Shown piece after piece: positions 7,130 to 16,016 of a stretch of 40,497 nucleotides of DNA. The position numbers and the translations under genes are program-made. Numbering within the stretch: position 1 is the stretch's first letter; every line of letters starts with the position of its first letter. Origin of the DNA: Candidatus Calditenuaceae archaeon (GTDB taxonomy: Archaea; Thermoproteota; Nitrososphaeria_A; Caldarchaeales; Calditenuaceae); the NCBI GenBank assembly GCA_025058225.1, contig JANXEE010000012.1, positions 1 to 40,497 of the forward strand, given 5' to 3'. Under the pieces are notes generated by a model that worked only from the letters and a program-made list of their open reading frames with translations, did no database searches and was not told the origin of the DNA.

Positions 7130-9786
7130 ACCGTGACCGCTTGCACGACCTTGCCCTTGAGCGTTGCCCTCGCTGCGGCCAGCCTCGCTATGGGTATCCT
7201 GAAGGGTGAGCAGCTGACGTAGTTCAGGCCTGCGCTGTGGAAGAACTCGACGCTCTTCGGCTCGCCTCCGTGCTCCCCGCAGATCCCAACCTCGAGCCTC
7301 GGGTTGGAAGACCTGCCCTCCTCGGTCGCCATCCTCACGAGCCTCCCCACACCCTCCTGGTCCAGGATCTCGAAGGGGTTCTCTTTGAGCAGGCCCTTAT
7401 CGAGGTACGGCGCCAGGAACTTTGCCTCAGCGTCGTCCCTGCTGAACGCGAACGTCGTCTGGGTGAGGTCGTTCGTACCGAAGGAGAAGAACTCGACGTG
7501 TTTCGCGATCTCGGACGCTGTCAGCGCTGCCCTCGGGGTCTCGATCATCGTACCGAACTTGTAGCGGATCCTGGTCCCCATCTCCCTGAAGACCTCCTCC
7601 GCAGTCTCCTCGACTAGCCTCCTCAAGTACGCCAGCTCGGTGGCCATGGAAGTCTGGGGAATCATTATCTGGACCTCCGCAGTCTCGCCCTCCTCCCTCA
7701 ACACCTCGATCGCCGCCCTCAGTATCGCCCTGACCTGCATCCTGTAAATCTCGGGATAGGTGACCGCGAGCCTGCAGCCTCTATGGCCTATCATCGGGTT
7801 GTGTTCCTTGAGCTGCTCGACCTTCTTTAGGAGAGACAGCTTCTCGGCCAAGTGCTCCTCCTTCACGCCCGTCATCTTGGACTCGTAGACCTCCGTGAGC
7901 AGGGCCTCCTGTGAGGGGAGGAACTCGTGGAGCGGGATGTCCAGAAGCCTCACGGTAACCGGGAGGCCCTTCATTGCCCTGAAGATCTCCTTGAAGTCTC
8001 CCAGCTGCAGCGGGAAGAGCTTATCGAGCGCGCGCAGCCTCTCCTCCAGGGACGCAGCCATTATCATCTCCCTAACGATGGGCAGTCTGTCCGGCGCGTT
8101 GAACATCCTCTCGGTCCTGCAGAGTCCGATGCCCTCCGCACCGAACTCCCTCGCCTTCCTCGCGGCCTCTGGTGTGTCAGCGTTCGCCCTCACACCCAGC
8201 CTCTTGACCTCGTTAGCCCAACTCAGGAGCGTCCTCAGCTCCTCGGTCATCTCGGGTTCCACGGTGGGCACCTCTCCCAGCATCACGTTACCGGTCGATC
8301 CGTCAATCGTTATGACGCTTCCCTTACTGACCACAAGACCTGTTTCGGTGACGAACCGTTCGCTCTCCAAGTCGATCTTGATGCTCTCGCAACCGACCAC
8401 CGCTGGTTTTCCCATGCCCCTGGTCACAACCGCGGCGTGGCTCGTCATACCTCCCCTGCTGGTCAGAACGCCCTGCGCAGCGATTATGCCCCTGATGTCG
8501 TCGGGGGTGGTCTCCGGCCTCGCGAGGATCACCCTCTCCCCCCGAGAAGCGAGTTGAACTGCCTCGTCCACGTCGAATATGACCTTTCCGGTTGCCACGC
8601 CGGGAGACGCGTTGAGCCCTTTGGCTATGGGTTCGACCTTCGCCCTCGGGTCGAGCCTCCTGTGGAGCAAGTGAACGAGCTCGGACGGTTCAACTCTCAT
8701 GAGAGCCTCTTCAACAGTGATGAGTCCTTCCCTGACCATGTCAACCGCTATCTTCACGGCTGCCTGCGCGGTCCTTTTCCCGTTGCGGGTCTGAAGGAGG
8801 TAGAGCTTGCCCGACTCGACCGTGAACTCGAAGTCCTGCATGTCCCTGAAGTGTCTCTCCAGGAGGTTTGCGACCTCACGCAGCTCCTCTCTCAGTTGTG
8901 GGTCGACGCTGTCGATGTGCATGGGCGTCCTTATACCTGCGACGACGTCCTCTCCCTGTGCGTATGGTAGATACTCACCGTAGAGCTTCCTCTCCCCCGT
9001 CGACGGGTCCCGGGTGAAGCCCACGCCTGTCCCGGAGTTAAGCCCGAAGTTCCCGAAGACCATTACTTGGATGTTGACGGCCGTACCCAGTTCGTCGCTG
9101 ATCTTATAGTACCTCCGGTACTCCACAGCCCTCGGGTTGTTCCAAGACCTGAATACCGCCTCTATCGCCATTTGGATCTGCTCCCATGGGTCCTGCGGAA
9201 ACTCCCTCCCCGAGTGTTCTCTGATTATTCTCTTGAACTCATCAATAATAGACTTCAGCGCCTCGACGGAAAGCTCATGGTCGTGTTCGACGCTTTCCTT
9301 CTCCCTGTAGCGCTTCAGTACCGCTTCGAACCTCTCTCCGTGTATGCCGAGTACGATCCTCCCGAACATCTGGAGGAGCCTTCGGTAGGCGTCGTAGGCG
9401 AACCTCTCGTTTCCCGTCGTCCTCGCTAGTCCCCTGACGACTTCGTCGTTGAGGCCGACGTTCAGGATCGTGTCCATCATACCGGGCATCGAGTAGGGTG
9501 CTCCCGATCTGACAGAGACCAGAAGGGGTCTCTCGGGGTCCCCGAGCCTCTTACCCGTCTTCAACTCAAGCTGCCTTAACTTCTCAGATACCTGAGCCAT
9601 CAGTCCCTCCGGCAGCCTTCCGTTATTGCGGTAGTACTCCCTGCAGACATCCGTGGTGATGACGAGGCCCGGCGGAACCGGGAGGCCTGCTGCGCTCATC
9701 TCAACTAAACCGTATCCTTTGCCCCCTAGCTCGTACCTGGTGAGACCCTTCGCCTCCTCGAAGAGGAAGACGAGTTGTTTTGACAT
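7126..9786 (-). CDS. ppdK: Pyruvate, phosphate dikinase
   Basis: This enzyme interconverts pyruvate, ATP and phosphate with PEP, AMP and PPi, and serves gluconeogenesis or glycolysis in the cytoplasm. The 886-residue length is normal. An N-terminal ATP-grasp region (GGKGYGLVEM; GMMDTILNVG; GFTRDPSTGE) is followed by the swivelling phosphohistidine domain with TSRGGMTSHAAVV, where the phospho-accepting His lies near residue 450. The C-terminal TIM barrel has the PEP-site motifs GLCRTERMF, GTNDLTQT and the catalytic cysteine in GICGEHGGEP. ATG 9786 is preceded by two AT-rich elements (9792-9799 and 9815-9825). All key residues are present and the gene is transcribed alone. Confidence 0.97.
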   Translation of the reverse strand: MSKQLVFLFEEAKGLTRYELGGKGYGLVEMSAAGLPVPPGLVITTDVCREYYRNNGRLPEGLMAQVSEKLRQLELKTGKRLGDPERPLLVSVRSGAPYSMPGMMDTILNVGLNDEVVRGLARTTGNERFAYDAYRRLLQMFGRIVLGIHGERFEAVLKRYREKESVEHDHELSVEALKSIIDEFKRIIREHSGREFPQDPWEQIQMAIEAVFRSWNNPRAVEYRRYYKISDELGTAVNIQVMVFGNFGLNSGTGVGFTRDPSTGERKLYGEYLPYAQGEDVVAGIRTPMHIDSVDPQLREELREVANLLERHFRDMQDFEFTVESGKLYLLQTRNGKRTAQAAVKIAVDMVREGLITVEEALMRVEPSELVHLLHRRLDPRAKVEPIAKGLNASPGVATGKVIFDVDEAVQLASRGERVILARPETTPDDIRGIIAAQGVLTSRGGMTSHAAVVTRGMGKPAVVGCESIKIDLESERFVTETGLVVSKGSVITIDGSTGNVMLGEVPTVEPEMTEELRTLLSWANEVKRLGVRANADTPEAARKAREFGAEGIGLCRTERMFNAPDRLPIVREMIMAASLEERLRALDKLFPLQLGDFKEIFRAMKGLPVTVRLLDIPLHEFLPSQEALLTEVYESKMTGVKEEHLAEKLSLLKKVEQLKEHNPMIGHRGCRLAVTYPEIYRMQVRAILRAAIEVLREEGETAEVQIMIPQTSMATELAYLRRLVEETAEEVFREMGTRIRYKFGTMIETPRAALTASEIAKHVEFFSFGTNDLTQTTFAFSRDDAEAKFLAPYLDKGLLKENPFEILDQEGVGRLVRMATEEGRSSNPRLEVGICGEHGGEPKSVEFFHSAGLNYVSCSPFRIPIARLAAARATLKGKVVQAVTV

Positions 9787-9909
9787 GGTTCGCTATATAG
9801 TTGTCAACTCCATTTCAAAAATATTATGGTTTATTGAACTGATTTAAACGGAGGAGCGTGAGGACGGCCGGTAAAGGTAAAGACCGCGCCGAGAAGGCCG
9901 TAAATTCGG

Positions 9910-10686
9910 ATGGCCATAAAAGGACTGGTACTGGATCTGGACGGCACGGTCGTGATAGGGTCCCGGTTGGTCGAAGGGGGGGCGGAGGCGATCTCCGCCA
10001 TAAGGAACGTTGGCCTCAAGGTGGCGTTCCTCACGAACAACTCCACCTACAGTGTCAGGCATGTATACTGGAAGCTCAATTCGCTCGGTGTCGAATGCAG
10101 GCTCGATGAGGTAATCACCTCCAGTCATGCAACCGCGAAATACCTCCTCGAGAATTACGGTCAGGTGAGGGCTTACGTCGTCGGCGAGGCCGGGCTGTTC
10201 GAGGAGCTGGTCAGGTCCGGACATCTAGTCGTCGGTGCAGCAGAGTCGGAGGTCGTCGTGGTTGGGCTCGACAGGTACGTCACCTACTCCAAGCTCGCTG
10301 ATGCGTGTCAGGCGATCGCGAGAGGCGCCGAGTTCGTTGCCACGAACAGGGACAGATACCTCCCCCTGGAGAGCGGAATGGTTCCGGGCGCTGGATCGAT
10401 CGTCGCGTTCATCGAGGCCGCAACCAACAGAACCCCCACGGTCGTGGGCAAACCGAACGTCGAGATGCTCGAGAGGTCCTTGAGAAGGATGGGTCTGAAG
10501 AAGGATGAGGTAGTCGTTGTTGGCGACAACCCTGAGACCGATGCAGAGATGTCCTTCAGGGCTGGCGTCAAGTGCGTCATAGTTGGCAGGCACCCCGACC
10601 CCTTGTGGGTCCAACGTGGCGTGAGGTTCGCAAGGAGTCTAAGCGATGCGGTGGAACCTCTGGTTAAGGGGCACTCTGGCGATTGA
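9910..10686 (+). CDS. HAD-superfamily IIA sugar/nucleotide phosphatase (NagD-like)
   Basis: All HAD-IIA motifs are present in 258 residues: motif I LVLDLDGTV with the nucleophile Asp, motif II FLTNNST, the motif III lysine within VVGKPN, and motif IV VVGDNPETDAEMSFRAG. The large C2-type cap lies between motifs II and III, as in NagD, PNPPase and phosphoglycolate/glycerol-phosphate phosphatases. The substrate is not predictable. The start codon ATG lies in AATTCGGATGGCC. The last 48 nt overlap the 3' end of the convergent gene for an unknown protein. Confidence 0.88.
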   Translation: MAIKGLVLDLDGTVVIGSRLVEGGAEAISAIRNVGLKVAFLTNNSTYSVRHVYWKLNSLGVECRLDEVITSSHATAKYLLENYGQVRAYVVGEAGLFEELVRSGHLVVGAAESEVVVVGLDRYVTYSKLADACQAIARGAEFVATNRDRYLPLESGMVPGAGSIVAFIEAATNRTPTVVGKPNVEMLERSLRRMGLKKDEVVVVGDNPETDAEMSFRAGVKCVIVGRHPDPLWVQRGVRFARSLSDAVEPLVKGHSGD

Positions 10687-11085
10687 CCTGAGTTTCTCCT
10701 CTGGATAGTCTAACGGGTTCACCAGGAACTCCAACTCAACCCGGTCGAAGTCCCAACCGCATTCCCTCGAGATCGTCGTAAGCTGGTCATCGAGCCTACC
10801 CTCGACCTGCAACTCGACGTGCTCTCCGGCAGGCAGCCTCAGGTTGAACAGGGGCGTACTGATCTCACGCTCGATCATATATCCCACATACCCCCTCAAG
10901 GTAGGCCGGCCGTTCATCCTACCGAGTATGATCAGAAGCGGGCCGCTCGAAGGCTCCACCGAACACGAGTGCATCGTCATCCTGATGTCGCCCAACTGGT
11001 TCGCTGCTTCCCAGAAGCTTGACTCGACGTACTTCCCGATCACAACTCGCTCCGAAAGGGTAACCCTTCTGATCTGTTTCTCCAT
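10639..11085 (-). CDS. Hypothetical protein, 148 residues
   Basis: I recognise no family. The sequence is mixed alpha/beta, with a strand-rich middle (GPLLIILGRMNG; LRGYVGYMIERE) and a C-terminal segment EFLVNPLDYPEEKLRSIARVP. It has no signal peptide, TM helix or cysteine motif. ATG 11085 is chosen because a TATA-like box at 11107-11115 lies 26 nt upstream; a GTG at 11103 would add six residues and sit too close to that box. The 3' end overlaps the HAD gene by 48 nt tail to tail. Confidence 0.6.
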   Translation of the reverse strand: MEKQIRRVTLSERVVIGKYVESSFWEAANQLGDIRMTMHSCSVEPSSGPLLIILGRMNGRPTLRGYVGYMIEREISTPLFNLRLPAGEHVELQVEGRLDDQLTTISRECGWDFDRVELEFLVNPLDYPEEKLRSIARVPLNQRFHRIA

Positions 11086-11106
11086 GATCCACCTCCGCAC
11101 CACTCC

Positions 11107-11115
11107 GATTTAACT
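11107..11115 (-). promoter_or_regulatory. TATA-like box for the 148-residue hypothetical gene
   Basis: AGTTAAATC on the minus strand is centred 26 nt from ATG 11085, implying a leaderless transcript. Confidence 0.45.
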
Positions 11116-11226
11116 ACGAGTCGTCGACCGCGCCCGAGCGTTCAGCTGGACGGTCAATCGCACCGCATGAAATGGGAGAAGACCAGTCGATCGACGTCCC
11201 GGCACTCACATGTGTAACGGGTCATA

Positions 11227-12465
11227 ATGGATATACCCAAGAAGTCACGACCTCAGACGTGGTTGAGCCTCAGGGAACTGCTCGATGAAGAGGGACTGAT
11301 GGCGGAGAGGTGCGTCAGGTGTGGTTTCTGCAACTCCGTCTGTCCCACCAGCCTGGTCAGTTCGGCCTACAAGCCATCGAGGACGTCGAGAGGCAGGATG
11401 GTCCTGATTCAATCGGCGCTTGAAGGGGCCATTCCAGAAGTGTTCGATGAGGAGCTAGCGGAGCTCATGGACCTCTGCTTCGGTTGCAACAGGTGCGTGA
11501 AAGTCTGTCCGGCCGGAATACCCATACCGGACGTTGTGAGGCGGTACAGAGAAGCGTATCACAGCGCCGTCGGCGTGAGGGGGGAGGAGATGCTCGCACT
11601 GAGGTATCACAGATACGCAGTGACGCTCTCGAAGGTACCACGTCCGGTCACCGGCGTCTTGAGGTCTAAAATAGGTAGGCTCTTCCTCGAACGGGCCTTC
11701 GGTATTTCGAGGGACGCTCCACTCCCATTGCCAGAGGGCGGAAACTTAGACGATAAGCTGCGTGACATTCGGCCTCCCAGATGGACCAGGAGGTTCGCGT
11801 TCTTCCCTGACACCTTCTACCGATACGTGAAACCTTCGGCGGCTCTCAGACTCGCCGACCTGCTGTCGCGTCACCAGATCTCCCTCTCTTTACCTCCTCA
11901 AACCGATTCCGGCATATTATTGTACGAATACGGTTTCTATGATCGACTCCGCGAGGTGACCCGCATCAACGTCCTCAGCCTCATCGAAAGGGTAAGGGAG
12001 GGCGAGCAGGTTCTCACGTGTTCCCCTGCAGCGACGCTGATGCTCCGGTTTGTCTACCCGAGGGTCCTTGCGACGAGGGAGGCTGAAGTGTTGGCCGAGA
12101 ACGTCGTCGACATCAACGAGCTTCTTCTGGAACTCGTAGAGTCCGGCTCCAGACCTCCTGAGCCTCAGGTCGGTGAGGTCACGCTCCACTCCAGCTGTCT
12201 CTCACAGTTCCTGGGACTGACCGAGAAGATAGCGCGTGCTCTTAGAGCCTCTGGCGCGTCGCTGCGGGACTTGAGGAGCGATTGCTGCGGAATGGGAGGG
12301 GTTTGGGGCATTTACGCGAAGAGAAGGGCTGTCGCGGTGGAGCTTTGTGACAGGCTTGTAAGCGGACTCCGGGGGCATCTGGTCACCTACAGCGAGACGT
12401 GTGCTTCGCACATCCAGTCGGTGTACGCCGGGCCTGTCGTTTCTTCATTCGAGTTCTTCGTTTGA
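11227..12465 (+). CDS. GlcF/GlpC/HdrD-like iron-sulfur protein with CCG domain
   Basis: The N-terminus carries two [4Fe-4S] motifs, CVRCGFCNSVCP near residue 31 and CFGCNRCVKVCP near residue 84, as in electron-transfer subunits of glycolate oxidase, anaerobic glycerol-3-phosphate dehydrogenase and heterodisulfide reductase. The C-terminal CCG domain is complete: HSSC, then SDCCGMGG and SETC. In the first CCG domain the expected double-cysteine motif reads TDSG before LLYEYGF, so it has lost its cysteines while keeping a later TC. No FAD-linked partner (GlcD/GlpA type) is adjacent. It probably carries electrons between a flavoprotein and quinone or ferredoxin; the partner is unknown. Confidence 0.8.
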   Translation: MDIPKKSRPQTWLSLRELLDEEGLMAERCVRCGFCNSVCPTSLVSSAYKPSRTSRGRMVLIQSALEGAIPEVFDEELAELMDLCFGCNRCVKVCPAGIPIPDVVRRYREAYHSAVGVRGEEMLALRYHRYAVTLSKVPRPVTGVLRSKIGRLFLERAFGISRDAPLPLPEGGNLDDKLRDIRPPRWTRRFAFFPDTFYRYVKPSAALRLADLLSRHQISLSLPPQTDSGILLYEYGFYDRLREVTRINVLSLIERVREGEQVLTCSPAATLMLRFVYPRVLATREAEVLAENVVDINELLLELVESGSRPPEPQVGEVTLHSSCLSQFLGLTEKIARALRASGASLRDLRSDCCGMGGVWGIYAKRRAVAVELCDRLVSGLRGHLVTYSETCASHIQSVYAGPVVSSFEFFV

Positions 12466-12482
12466 GTTGAGAGATGCGTCTA

Positions 12483-12567
12483 TGCGGGGGGTGGGATTCG
12501 AACCCACGAACCCCTACGGGACAGGGCCCTCAACCCTGCGCCTTTGACCAGGCTTGGCTACCCCCGC
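12483..12567 (-). tRNA. tRNA-Leu (anticodon GAG)
   Basis: The minus strand folds into a class II tRNA of 85 nt. The acceptor stem is GCGGGGG/CCCCCGC with A73. The anticodon stem CAGGG/CCCTG encloses the loop TTGAGGG, giving GAG. A long variable arm (TCCCGTAGGGGTTC) precedes the T-arm GTGGG/CCCAC. The long variable arm, A73 and GAG anticodon agree on leucine. No CCA and no intron. Confidence 0.95.
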
Positions 12568-12821
12568 GGTCCAATACCCATCACCGAAAACCCACGTCGT
12601 CCTATTAGCCTTAATGCCGGAGGGGTGAGCGGGCAAAGACTTTCACCCGCAACGCGATCGCGGGTGCGCGACTCCGTGGGTGAAGAAGTTTAAGGACGCA
12701 TGTAGCTCGGGAACCCCGACAGCCAGTCGGAGCGGTTGCAGACTTCATGTAAAAGATGGGTGCCGTTCGGCGAGGTCAGAGAAAAATAAAAGAGCTTAGC
12801 ATCAAGGTGATTGGCAGAGCT
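12568..12821 (+). other. Structured intergenic region before ileS; possible small RNA or leader
   Basis: This 254-nt stretch holds no convincing gene but has several signals. A TATA-like CCTTAATG (12609-12616) is followed 25-30 nt later by a long hairpin whose arms TTTCACCC (12641-12648) and GGGTGAAG (12678-12685) enclose a second CGCG/CGCG stem (12653-12656 with 12667-12670). A second TATA-like element TTTAAGG (about 12689-12695) lies about 25 nt before a compact hairpin CCGAC-AGCCA-GTCGG (12716-12730). A third AT-rich box (12781-12792) serves ileS. The upstream signals could drive a small RNA or a structured leader; I recognise no known family. Confidence 0.35.
12781..12792 (+). promoter_or_regulatory. 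TATA-like box for ileS
   Basis: The A-rich GAAAAATAAAAG lies 30-40 nt before ATG 12822. This is the reason for starting ileS there and not at an in-frame ATG at 12756. Confidence 0.45.
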
Positions 12822-15800
12822 ATGTACGCGCTTCCGCCGATATACGACCCTCTAAAGGTCGAGGAGGAGGTGGCTAGGTTCTGGAGGGAGCACGACATCC
12901 CCAGGAAGTTCATCGAGCACAACAAGGGAGGGCCCATCTTCTCCTTTCTGGAGGGGCCTCCCACGGTCAACGGGTACATGCACGTCGGTCACGCACGGGG
13001 AAGGGTCTGCAAGGACGTCGTCCTCAGGTTCAGAACCATGCAGGGGTTTCACGTCTGGAGGAGGGCGGGATGGGACTGTCAGGGCCTTCCGACGGAGCTC
13101 GAGGTCGAGAGGACGCTGGGCATCAAGTCGAAGAAGGACATCGAGGCCGTGGGGATGGAGAGGTTCGTCGAGGAGGCCAACAGACTGGTCGATCACTACA
13201 TCCAGCGCTGGAGGACCGATTCCGAGAGGCTGGGCCTCTGGCTCGATTACGACACGGCCTATGAGACCAGGAACGAGCGCTACATGGAGCACATCTGGCA
13301 CTTGTTGAAAAAGGCTCACGACGACGGTGACTTAGCGCTCAGCTACAAGGTCGTTCCCTTCTGCCCACGCTGCGAGACCCCTCTGTCGTCCCACGAAGTC
13401 TCTCAGGGATACGAAGAGGTGGAGGACTACTCGCTCTATGTGCTCTTCCCCATCGAACAGAGACCCGGGACATACGCGGTGATCTGGACCACGACGCCTT
13501 GGACACTGTTAGCCAATGAGGCGATCGCGGTGAGCGGGGAGGAAGGTTACGTGGAGGTCAGGACGGGCCGGGGAAATTTGATCGTGGCGGAGAAGCTGCT
13601 GGATCAGGTCAATACGAACGTCGGGCTTGGTGTCGTCGAAGTCGTAAGGAGGTTTCAGGGGTCTGAGCTCGAGGGGCTGAAGTACAGGCATCCTTTCATG
13701 GAGGAGGTGGAGGTCCACGGCACGCACCCTCATCCGGCTCACACGATCGTCTCAGCGGAGTTCGTCTCGATGGAGGAGGGGACGGGGTTGGTGCACATCG
13801 CACCGGGTCACGGCCCTGAGGACTTCGAACTCGGGAAGAGGTACGGACTTCCGGTGTTCTGTCCCATCGAGTCTAACGGCTTATTCACTGAGGAGGTCGG
13901 TCCGTTCTCCGGTAAGAATCACAGGGAGGCGGCCGGTGAGATCATCGATCTCCTCTCCGCAAAGGGGCTTCTTCTACACAGGGGCGCGGTAGTTCACAAC
14001 TACCCTCACTGCTGGAGGTGTGGAACGCCGCTCGTTTACCTCGCCAGCAGGCAGTGGTTCCTCCGGGTTGACAAGATAAAGAGGCTCATGCTCGAGGAGA
14101 ACGGCAGGGTGAAATGGGTCCCGGCATGGGCAGGGTCTGCGAGGTTCCGGGAGTGGCTCGAGAACGCTGAGGACTGGTGCATCTCTAGGACCAAGATATG
14201 GGGGACGCCGCTGAACGTCTGGACCTGTGAGTCCTGCGGCTCGAGGAGGGTCGTCGGGTCGAAGGCCGAGATCGAGAGGGATGCGGTCGAGGTCCCGAGG
14301 CCGCTCAGGCTCCACAGGCCGTGGATCGACGCGGTCGTCTTCAGGTGCGAGAGGTGCGGGGGGGTGATGAGGAGAGAGCCGTACGTGCTCGACACCTGGC
14401 TCGACTCGGGCGTCGCGCACTTCGCCAGCGTCGACTACCTCTCCAACCCCAACCTCTTCAACAGGCTCTTCCCGTACGACTTCATCACGGAAGCAATCGA
14501 TCAGACACGTGGTTGGTTCTACACGCTGCTCTTCACGTCAGCCTTAATCTTCGGCAGATCACCGTTCAAATCAGTCCTGACCCAGAGCCACGTGCTCGAC
14601 AAAGAGGGCAAGAAGATGTCTAAGAGCAGGGGCAACGTCATCTGGGCGACCGAGTCCTTCGATAGGTTTGGTGTCGACAACCTGCGCGTCTACCTACTCA
14701 TCAAGTCGCAGGTTTGGGAGTCGATGAACTTCGACCCAGAAGAGATCAAGCACGTTCAGTCCAGCCTCAACATCTTCTGGAACGTGGTCTCCTTCGCGAA
14801 GACGTACTTCGACCTCGACAAGTACGATCCGGAGAGGGAGGGATACGACGCTTACCAGAGGTACTCCGAGCCCGAGGACAAGTGGATAGTCTCGAGGGTG
14901 AACTCCCTGATCAGGTCGGTGACCGCCTCCATCGACAGGTACGAGCTGACCGATGCGGTGAGGGCGCTTTTGAGGTTCGCAACCGACGAGTTGAGCAGGA
15001 AGTACATCAGGGCTGTCAGACGCAGGTTCTGGGAGGAGAGCAGGTCCTCGAAGAAGATCGCCTCTTACGCCGCAACTTACTACGTAATAGTGAGGTATCT
15101 CGCGATGCTATCGGCCTTCGCGCCCTACGTCGCCGAGTACCTCTATCAGCGAATAAGGACCAAGTCGATGCCTGAGAGCGTCTGTCTGCTGAGATGGCCC
15201 AGGGTAGAGGAGGAGAAGGTCGACCAAGAGCTAGAGGACGCGATGGAGGTGGCAGATGACGTCATCGCCGCTTCCCTTAACGCCAGGCAGAAGGCCGGAT
15301 ACAAGCTCAGGTGGCCTGTGTCGAGGGTCGTAGTATCGCCCAACTCTCCCAGGGCGAGGGACGCAATACTCAAGCTCTCCGACTATCTGGCCAAGATGAC
15401 TAACGCCGTCAAGGTCGAAGTTCTAGAAGTCGGCGGGTCTCCGAAGGAGTCTTCGGCGGAGTTGGAGCCCGTTCTGAGCGAGCTCGGTCCGGCAGCCGGC
15501 AGGAGGTTGCACGACGTCATAGAGGCCCTGCGCGTTTCAAGACCGCATGAAGTCTTAGAGTCGCTCAACAACAGCGGTGAGTACGTCCTGAATCTACCAG
15601 ACGGCACGGTCTTCGCCCTTAAGGCTGAACACGTCCGGGTGGTGGAGAGGCTCCCCGAATGGCTCAAGTCCTCGGAGGGGAGGTTCTCGACCGTTTACGT
15701 GGACCTTAAGGCCGACGAGGCGCTCAAGTCGATGGCCTTCGCTAACGAGGTGATCAGAAGGGTTCAGGTGATGAGGAAGGAGACGAACCTCGAGCTGACG

Positions 15801-16016
15801 GAGGTCGTCGACTGTAGCGTGTACATCTCGGAGCCTCTGAAGCTCGAGGGGCTGAGAGCCCTAGTCGAGCATATAGAAGAGGAGACGAGGACCAGGCTCG
15901 ACCTAGTGAGTTCGCCGCCGACCGCGGATGAGTTCGAGAGGGTTGGCGAGTGGGACGTCGACGACACTAAGCTCGTCGTTGGACTCATGAGAAGGAAAAA
16001 AGTTGGGATTGGCTAA
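12822..16016 (+). CDS. ileS: Isoleucyl-tRNA synthetase
   Basis: This class I synthetase charges tRNA-Ile. The 1064-residue length is normal for the archaeal/eukaryotic type. The HIGH-equivalent motif is PTVNGYMHVGHARG near residue 53. The CP1 editing domain contains TTPWTLLANEA. The KMSKS loop is GKKMSKSRGNV near residue 597, preceded by DQTRGWFYTLL. Zinc-type Cys pairs are seen in FCPRCETP and WTCESCGS. The C-terminal anticodon-binding helical region has LNARQKAGYKLRWP. The start MYALPPIYDP is typical. The last 14 nt overlap the start of rio2, so the two genes are probably co-transcribed. Confidence 0.97.
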   Translation: MYALPPIYDPLKVEEEVARFWREHDIPRKFIEHNKGGPIFSFLEGPPTVNGYMHVGHARGRVCKDVVLRFRTMQGFHVWRRAGWDCQGLPTELEVERTLGIKSKKDIEAVGMERFVEEANRLVDHYIQRWRTDSERLGLWLDYDTAYETRNERYMEHIWHLLKKAHDDGDLALSYKVVPFCPRCETPLSSHEVSQGYEEVEDYSLYVLFPIEQRPGTYAVIWTTTPWTLLANEAIAVSGEEGYVEVRTGRGNLIVAEKLLDQVNTNVGLGVVEVVRRFQGSELEGLKYRHPFMEEVEVHGTHPHPAHTIVSAEFVSMEEGTGLVHIAPGHGPEDFELGKRYGLPVFCPIESNGLFTEEVGPFSGKNHREAAGEIIDLLSAKGLLLHRGAVVHNYPHCWRCGTPLVYLASRQWFLRVDKIKRLMLEENGRVKWVPAWAGSARFREWLENAEDWCISRTKIWGTPLNVWTCESCGSRRVVGSKAEIERDAVEVPRPLRLHRPWIDAVVFRCERCGGVMRREPYVLDTWLDSGVAHFASVDYLSNPNLFNRLFPYDFITEAIDQTRGWFYTLLFTSALIFGRSPFKSVLTQSHVLDKEGKKMSKSRGNVIWATESFDRFGVDNLRVYLLIKSQVWESMNFDPEEIKHVQSSLNIFWNVVSFAKTYFDLDKYDPEREGYDAYQRYSEPEDKWIVSRVNSLIRSVTASIDRYELTDAVRALLRFATDELSRKYIRAVRRRFWEESRSSKKIASYAATYYVIVRYLAMLSAFAPYVAEYLYQRIRTKSMPESVCLLRWPRVEEEKVDQELEDAMEVADDVIAASLNARQKAGYKLRWPVSRVVVSPNSPRARDAILKLSDYLAKMTNAVKVEVLEVGGSPKESSAELEPVLSELGPAAGRRLHDVIEALRVSRPHEVLESLNNSGEYVLNLPDGTVFALKAEHVRVVERLPEWLKSSEGRFSTVYVDLKADEALKSMAFANEVIRRVQVMRKETNLELTEVVDCSVYISEPLKLEGLRALVEHIEEETRTRLDLVSSPPTADEFERVGEWDVDDTKLVVGLMRRKKVGIG

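Noticed and set aside
7927-8970. Open frame of 347 codons on the plus strand inside ppdK
   Set aside because: It is antisense to the conserved core of pyruvate phosphate dikinase, with an odd His/Arg/Pro-rich composition and no recognisable domain.
12653-12662. CGCGATCGCG palindrome as a regulatory site
   Set aside because: It is a single 10-bp GC-rich palindrome in a GC-rich region and is better explained as part of the local hairpin.
12756-12821. N-terminal extension of IleRS starting at ATG 12756
   Set aside because: The extra 22 residues are basic and unlike the family N-terminus, and an A-rich TATA-like box at 12781-12792 lies inside them.
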